Positions 13,109-17,799 of a DNA stretch of 17,799 nt are shown here, piece after piece; the first letter of the stretch is position 1, and each line of letters opens with the position of its first letter. The notes below the pieces were generated by a model that saw only the letters and a program-made list of their open reading frames with translations, ran no database searches and was not told where the DNA came from. The DNA is from Clostridia bacterium (lineage in GTDB: Bacteria; Bacillota_A; Clostridia; Christensenellales; Aristaeellaceae). A program made the translations under genes and the position numbers. The DNA is taken from NCBI GenBank assembly GCA_017464225.1, contig JAFUDW010000158.1, forward strand, positions 1-17,799, read 5' to 3'.

Positions 13109-15730
13109 ATGGCCGAAAAACGGTTGATCGCAGGGCTGCTGGCCCATGTGGACGCGGGAAAAACCACGCTGTCCGAAGCGCTGCTCTATATCAGCGGAAG
13201 CCTGCGCAGGCTGGGCCGGGTGGATCACGGCGACGCCTTTCTGGATACCGACGTGCAGGAACGCGAGCGCGGTATCACCATCTTTTCCAAGCAGGCTGCC
13301 CTGCAATGGAAGGATATGGCGCTGACGCTTCTGGATACGCCGGGCCACGTGGACTTTTCCAGCGAGATGGAGCGCGCGCTCCGGGTGATGGACTGCGCCG
13401 TGCTGGTGATCAGCGGGGCTGACGGCGTGCAGGGGCATACGCTGACGCTCTGGCGGCTGCTGCATGCCTATCAGGTGCCCACGCTGCTGTTCGTCAATAA
13501 AATGGACCAGCCCGGGGCCGACCGCGGCGTGCTGCTTCACGGTCTCAAGACCCGCCTCAGCGACGCCTGCATCGATCTGTCCGGCCCAGGCGCCATGGAT
13601 GAAATCGCCATGTGCAGCGAGGCAGCCATGGAGGAATACCTGAAAACCGGCACGGTATCGCAGCAGGAGATTGGCAGGCTGGTGGCCGAGCGCCGGCTTT
13701 TCCCCTGCCTGTTTGGCAGCGCGCTCAAGCTGCAGGGCATCGAAGCGCTTCTGGACGCCCTGCGGGATTGCGTGCCCGCCCCGGTCTATCCCGCCGCATT
13801 TGCCGCCAGGGTCTACAAGATCAGCCGCGATCCCCAGGGCGCGCGGCTGGCCTGGATGAAGATCACCGGCGGCAGCCTCAAGGTCAAAACGCTGCTGCGC
13901 GGCAGCGGCTGGGAGGAAAAGGTAAACCAGCTTCGCCTGTACAGCGGGCAAAAATATACCCTGGCCGAGGAAGCGCCCGCCGGCGCGGTATGCGCCGTCA
14001 CCGGCCTCAATTACGTGCGGGCAGGCGACGGCCTGGGCGCAGAAACGGCAGCCGACGCTCCGCTGCTGACGCCGGTATTCACCTATCAGGTGCTTTTGCC
14101 CGTGGGCTATGATCCCCACGCCGCCCTTCAAAAGCTGCGCGTGCTGGAAGAGGAGGATCCTCAGCTGCACGTATTATGGAACGGTGAAAAACGGGAGATC
14201 CACGTGCAGCTCATGGGCGAGGTGCAGCTGGAGATCCTCCGGCGCGTGCTCCGCGACAGATTCCAGCTGGCCGTGAATTTCAGCGAGGGCAGCATTCTGT
14301 ACCGGGAGACCATCGCCGACGCCGTGGAGGGCGTGGGACACTACGAGCCGCTGCGTCACTATGCCGAAGTGCACCTGCTGCTGGAGCCCGGGGAACCGGG
14401 CAGCGGCCTGCGCTTTACCAGCGCTTGCCCGGAGGATGAGCTGGACAGGAATTGGCAGCGGCTGATATTGACCCACCTGATGGAAAAACAGCACCTGGGC
14501 GTACTCACAGGCGCGCCTATCACCGATATGAAGCTCACGCTGATCGCCGGCCGGGCGCACCTCAAGCACACCGAAGGCGGCGATTTTCGCCAGGCCACCT
14601 ATCGCGCCGTGCGCCAGGGGCTGATGCAGGCCCGCAGCGTGCTGCTGGAGCCCTGGTATGATATCCGATTGGAGCTGCCCCAGGATTGCCTGGGCCGGGC
14701 AATGAACGATCTGACCCAGATGGGCGGCAGCTTTAACACCCCCGAAACGCTGGGAGAGGCCGTCCTGCTGACGGGCAGCGCGCCGGTGGCCGCCCTTCGG
14801 GGCTATGCCCGGGAAGTGGTCAACTATACCCGGGGCCAGGGCAGGCTGGTATGCGCGCTGCGCGGGTACGCGCCCTGCCGGGAGCAAGAAAAAATCGCAG
14901 CCGAAATCGGCTACGATCCGGAACGCGATACCGAAAACAGCCCGGACTCGGTATTTTGCAGCCACGGAGCGGGCTTCACCGTCAAATGGAACCAGGTGCC
15001 CGCCTTTATGCATCTGCACACCGAAGCGCTGGGCGCCCCTGCGCCGGCCGGGGATTCCGCCGTTCCCTCCACGGGCCGCGGCAGCCGGAGCACGGCGGAT
15101 GAGGACAAGCAGCTGCAGGCCATCTTTGAGCGCACCTACGGGCCGGTGAAAGAGCGCACGGGCGGCGCGGCGCGGCAGCCGCGGCCCACGGTAAACGAGC
15201 GGCCCATCGTGATCCGCTCGCCCGAGCAGGAATACCTGCTGGTGGACGGCTACAACATCATCTTCGCCTGGCCCGAGCTCAAAGAGCTCAGCCGCGTCAG
15301 CCTGGAGGACGCCCGCAAAAGCCTGCAGGATATCCTGAGCATTTCACGGGGCTTCAAGCCCTTCGAGCTGAGATTGGTGTTTGACGCCTACAAAGTCGCG
15401 GGCAATCCCGGAACGGCGGAAGAATACCACGGCATCCATATCGTCTATACAAAGGAAGCCGAAACCGCCGACAATTATATTGAAAAAACCATCCGCCAAA
15501 TCGCCCGGAAGGAAAACAGCCGGGTGCGGGTGGCCACATCGGATGCCCTGGAACAGGTGATCATCCTGGGCGGCGGCGCGCTGCGCGTATCGGCCAAGGA
15601 GTTCCGGGCCGAGGTGGAGGCCGCCAAGGTGGAGATCGCAGAGATCATCCGGCAAAACAACAACGCCCGCAGCCCGGTATCCAATGTGGAGCGGGCCATG
15701 CGGGCGGCGATGGAAAAACAAAAGCAATAA
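13109..15730 (+). CDS. EF-G/TetM-like translational GTPase fused to a YacP/Rae1-type NYN nuclease domain
   Basis: This is an 873-residue two-part protein. Residues 1-590 follow the EF-G/ribosomal-protection layout. G motifs are HVDAGKTT (13-20), RGIT (54-57), DTPGH (76-80), NKMD (130-133) and SAL (204-206). Domain II (about 228-320), domain III with the LMGEVQLEI stretch (368-376), then IV and V follow. A conserved-looking SPDSVFCSHGAGF block (611-623) leads to a linker. Residues 707-870 form a PIN-like NYN domain with acidic positions in LVDGYNII (D713), VFDAYK (D759), ETADNY (D788) and ATSD (D812). In Bacillus, Rae1/YacP is a ribosome A-site mRNA endonuclease. Tet(M)'s drug-displacing YSPVSTPADF loop is replaced by HLKHTEGGDF, so tetracycline resistance is unlikely. 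The ATG at 13109 has AGGAGG (13097-13102) 6 bases upstream. The parts are clear; the joint function is inference. Confidence 0.9.
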   Translation: MAEKRLIAGLLAHVDAGKTTLSEALLYISGSLRRLGRVDHGDAFLDTDVQERERGITIFSKQAALQWKDMALTLLDTPGHVDFSSEMERALRVMDCAVLVISGADGVQGHTLTLWRLLHAYQVPTLLFVNKMDQPGADRGVLLHGLKTRLSDACIDLSGPGAMDEIAMCSEAAMEEYLKTGTVSQQEIGRLVAERRLFPCLFGSALKLQGIEALLDALRDCVPAPVYPAAFAARVYKISRDPQGARLAWMKITGGSLKVKTLLRGSGWEEKVNQLRLYSGQKYTLAEEAPAGAVCAVTGLNYVRAGDGLGAETAADAPLLTPVFTYQVLLPVGYDPHAALQKLRVLEEEDPQLHVLWNGEKREIHVQLMGEVQLEILRRVLRDRFQLAVNFSEGSILYRETIADAVEGVGHYEPLRHYAEVHLLLEPGEPGSGLRFTSACPEDELDRNWQRLILTHLMEKQHLGVLTGAPITDMKLTLIAGRAHLKHTEGGDFRQATYRAVRQGLMQARSVLLEPWYDIRLELPQDCLGRAMNDLTQMGGSFNTPETLGEAVLLTGSAPVAALRGYAREVVNYTRGQGRLVCALRGYAPCREQEKIAAEIGYDPERDTENSPDSVFCSHGAGFTVKWNQVPAFMHLHTEALGAPAPAGDSAVPSTGRGSRSTADEDKQLQAIFERTYGPVKERTGGAARQPRPTVNERPIVIRSPEQEYLLVDGYNIIFAWPELKELSRVSLEDARKSLQDILSISRGFKPFELRLVFDAYKVAGNPGTAEEYHGIHIVYTKEAETADNYIEKTIRQIARKENSRVRVATSDALEQVIILGGGALRVSAKEFRAEVEAAKVEIAEIIRQNNNARSPVSNVERAMRAAMEKQKQ

Positions 15731-15738
15731 CGGTACGC

Positions 15739-15773
15739 TGGGCTTGACCGGGGCGCGGAAAGGCGCAAGCCCA
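15739..15773. terminator. Possible bidirectional hairpin between the convergent GTPase and rel genes
   Basis: TGGGCTTG (15739-15746) pairs perfectly with CAAGCCCA (15766-15773) across a 19-nt GC-rich loop. It lies in the 58-base gap between two converging stop codons. There is no T-tract on either strand, so termination here is plausible from position but not proven. Confidence 0.4.
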
Positions 15774-15788
15774 CGCGCTCATCCCCGA

Positions 15789-17799
15789 TCAGCTTCCGGC
15801 GCGGAAGGCTTCGATCACGTCCGGGCGCTTCTGGATGCGCCGGAGCACATTATCCAGCTTTTCGCGGCTTTCCACCTGTACCACCATATGGATGGTACAG
15901 GTTTTGTTTTTGTTGACTTTGACGCTCATGGCGGTGATGGGCGCGCCGCCGTCCTGCACAAATACCGTCAGTTCGCCCAGCAGGCTTGGATGATCGTAGG
16001 CGATCACCTGAATGGTGGTATTGAACCGCCCCTCGTTCTGTCCGGCCCAGGATACGTTGACCTTGCGCTCGGGCTCGGAATATTGGGCGTTCACGCAGTC
16101 GGCCTTATGCACGGTAACGCCGCGGCCCCGGGTAATGTAGCCCACGATATCGTCGCCGGGCACAGGGTTGCAGCATTTGGCAAAGCGCACCAGCATGCCG
16201 CTGCCGCCCTCCACATAGATGCCCTGGGTGGGCTTTCCGCTATGGCTGGCCGGGGCTTCGCTGACCTCGGGCAGATCAGGCGGCGCAGCAGGCTTCGCCG
16301 CGTCTTCCGCCTTGCGCTGCTCCTCAAACAGACGGCTCACCACGTAGGCTGAGGCGATCATGCCGTAGCCCACAGCGCCGTAGATATCGTCCATATCGGA
16401 AAAATCGTACTTTTTGAGCAGCGGCTCGATATATTCATGCTTGAGGAGCGAGCTGAGCTGGATGCCGCGGCGCTTAGCCTCGTGATCCACCATATCCTTG
16501 CCCTTCTGCACGTTCTCGCCCCGCAGCTCGCGGCGGAAATACTGGCGGATCTTGGCCTTTGCGCCTTGGGTCTTGACGATCTTGAGCCAGTCCATGCTGG
16601 GCCCCTTGGCGTTGGGGGAGGTCATGATCTCCACCCGGTCCCCGGTTTCCAGCGGCGTTTCCAGCGGCACGATGCGGCCGTTCACCTTAGCGCCGATACA
16701 GCTGTTGCCCACGGCGCTGTGCACGCGGTAGGCAAAATCCAGCGGCGTCGCGCCCCGGGGCATATCGATGATATCTCCCTTGGGGGTAAAGATGAACACC
16801 TGCTCGGCAAAAATATCCGTTTTCAGGCCGTCGATGAACTCATGGCTGTCCCTTGTTTCGCCCTGCCAGTCCAGGATCTGCCTGAGCCAGTGGAGCTTCT
16901 GATCAAAGGCCTTATCATCGCCGCCCTCCTTATAGCGCCAATGGGCCGCGATGCCGTACTCGGCGATACGGTGCATATCCCATGTGCGTATCTGGATCTC
17001 AAAGGGAATGGGTATCCGGCGGCAGCCAATGACCGTGGTATGCAGCGACTGGTACATGTTGTTCTTGGGTACCGAAATATAATCCTTGAAGCGGCCCGGC
17101 ACCTGCGTCCACAGCGTATGGCATACGCCCAGCACGGCATAGCAGTCCGGGATGGTATCCACCAGCACGCGGATGGCGATCAGATCAAAAATCTGATCGA
17201 AGGGCTTGTTTTGGATCACCATTTTGCGGTAAATGCTGTACAGGTGCTTGGGACGGCCCGCCACCTCGTAATGCAGGCCCATGGCGTTGAGCTTTTGGGA
17301 GAGCTCCTCGATGACGATCTTGATGTTCTCCTCGCGCTCCACCCGCTTCATGCCCACCTTCTTGACCACGTCGGCATAGCCCTCGGGATCGATATAGCGC
17401 AGGCTCAGGTCTTCCAGCTCGGCTTTGATGCGATAAACGCCCAGGCGATGGGCCAGCGGCGCGTATATATCCAGCGTTTCGTGGGCGATGGCTACCTGGC
17501 GGTCAGGGCTTTTGAATTTGAGCGTGCGCATGTTGTGGAGCCGGTCGGCCAGCTTGATCAGTACCACCCGGATATCCTTGCCCATGGCCAGGATCATCTT
17601 GCGCAGCGTTTCGGCCTGGCGTTCCTCCCGGTCGGTAAAATCCAGCTGCCCCAGCTTGGTCACGCCGTCCACCAGCATGGCTACCTCCTCGCCGAATTCC
17701 TGGCGGATGGTGTCCAGCGTTACGCCTTCGCAGTCCCCCACCGTGTCGTGGAGCAGGCCCGCGGCGAGGGGGGGGGCGTCGATGCCGATCTCGGTCAGG
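15789..17799 (-). CDS. rel: Bifunctional (p)ppGpp synthetase/hydrolase, Rel type (5' end outside window)
   Basis: This stringent-response enzyme makes (p)ppGpp from ATP and GTP/GDP when amino acids are short, and degrades it. The window holds 669 residues from 17798 down, and roughly 60-65 N-terminal residues are missing compared with the usual ~730. The order is: hydrolase HD domain (to about 110, with LLHD and KLADRLHNM), synthetase (about 175-290, with GRPKHLYSIYRKM and EIQIRTWDMHRIAEYGIAAHW), TGS (about 332-395, with FTPKGDIIDMPRGATPLDFAY), a helical region, the conserved-cysteine CCNPVPGDD domain (near 542) and a C-terminal ACT domain. RFKD in the synthetase is the RxKD signature of bifunctional enzymes. 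In the hydrolase motif the expected HDxxED reads HDTVGD (17750-17733), lying close to a run of nine G at the window end. A GTG at 17741 is internal, not the start. Confidence 0.93.
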   Translation of the reverse strand, partial: LTEIGIDAPPLAAGLLHDTVGDCEGVTLDTIRQEFGEEVAMLVDGVTKLGQLDFTDREERQAETLRKMILAMGKDIRVVLIKLADRLHNMRTLKFKSPDRQVAIAHETLDIYAPLAHRLGVYRIKAELEDLSLRYIDPEGYADVVKKVGMKRVEREENIKIVIEELSQKLNAMGLHYEVAGRPKHLYSIYRKMVIQNKPFDQIFDLIAIRVLVDTIPDCYAVLGVCHTLWTQVPGRFKDYISVPKNNMYQSLHTTVIGCRRIPIPFEIQIRTWDMHRIAEYGIAAHWRYKEGGDDKAFDQKLHWLRQILDWQGETRDSHEFIDGLKTDIFAEQVFIFTPKGDIIDMPRGATPLDFAYRVHSAVGNSCIGAKVNGRIVPLETPLETGDRVEIMTSPNAKGPSMDWLKIVKTQGAKAKIRQYFRRELRGENVQKGKDMVDHEAKRRGIQLSSLLKHEYIEPLLKKYDFSDMDDIYGAVGYGMIASAYVVSRLFEEQRKAEDAAKPAAPPDLPEVSEAPASHSGKPTQGIYVEGGSGMLVRFAKCCNPVPGDDIVGYITRGRGVTVHKADCVNAQYSEPERKVNVSWAGQNEGRFNTTIQVIAYDHPSLLGELTVFVQDGGAPITAMSVKVNKNKTCTIHMVVQVESREKLDNVLRRIQKRPDVIEAFRAGS

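Noticed and set aside
12980..15019. Two long minus-strand frames antisense to the GTPase-nuclease gene
   Set aside because: They are open only because of codon bias in the plus-strand gene, whose motifs are complete and continuous.
13109..15730. Calling the GTPase a tetracycline-resistance gene (tetM-like)
   Set aside because: The Tet(M) loop that displaces the drug is replaced, the protein is about 230 residues longer, and it carries a nuclease-type domain; resistance cannot be inferred.
1..17799. CRISPR arrays, tRNA or rRNA genes, insertion sequences and prophage genes
   Set aside because: I looked for regularly spaced repeats, cloverleaf-like segments, transposase or integrase motifs and flanking inverted repeats, and saw none. 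The tandem repeats present are coding and highly diverged.

Overview
This window looks like one end of a contig from a high-GC member of the Bacillota, most likely a gut-type Clostridia known only from metagenomes. The organism is inferred from gene content, not measured. The signs are strong AGGAGG-type ribosome binding sites, TTGACA/TATAAT promoters, a single bifunctional Rel-type (p)ppGpp enzyme, BspA-type (LRR_5) secreted proteins, a TagG/TagH-like exporter and a YacP/Rae1-type NYN domain. The lack of TTA, CTA and TCA codons leaves very long antisense reading frames open, which I treat as shadows.

Layout, left to right. Positions 1-336 are non-coding and packed with hairpins, including the probable terminator of a plus-strand gene lying left of the window and the terminator of the giant minus-strand gene. 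Positions 337-6354 (minus) encode a 2005-residue secreted protein. It is built from about nineteen Ig-like beta domains in a four-domain supermodule, and ends in a short LRR_5 tail. A two-gene minus-strand unit follows: a HAD phosphatase (7713-8384) overlapping an AlaX-type alanyl-tRNA editing protein (6554-7720), with its own promoter and terminator. A separate minus-strand alpha/beta hydrolase lies at 8598-9452.

A 381-base divergent region (9453-9833) carries a near-consensus promoter for a plus-strand operon. This encodes a polysaccharide-exporter permease with an extra extracellular domain (9834-11267, TTG start), its ATPase (11285-12025) and a secreted lipocalin-like/LRR_5 protein (12049-13032). 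The operon closes with a clear terminator (13053-13084).

The plus-strand gene at 13109-15730 encodes an EF-G/TetM-like translational GTPase fused to a C-terminal NYN domain of the YacP/Rae1 type (a ribosome A-site mRNA endonuclease in Bacillus). It is the most interesting object in the window. It converges on a bifunctional Rel (p)ppGpp synthetase/hydrolase (15789 to beyond 17799, minus), which is cut by the window end.

Two themes emerge. One is envelope and surface work: the giant Ig-like protein, the exporter and the LRR_5 protein. The other is translation quality and ribosome stress: AlaX, the GTPase-nuclease fusion and Rel. Whether the neighbours really cooperate is inference.
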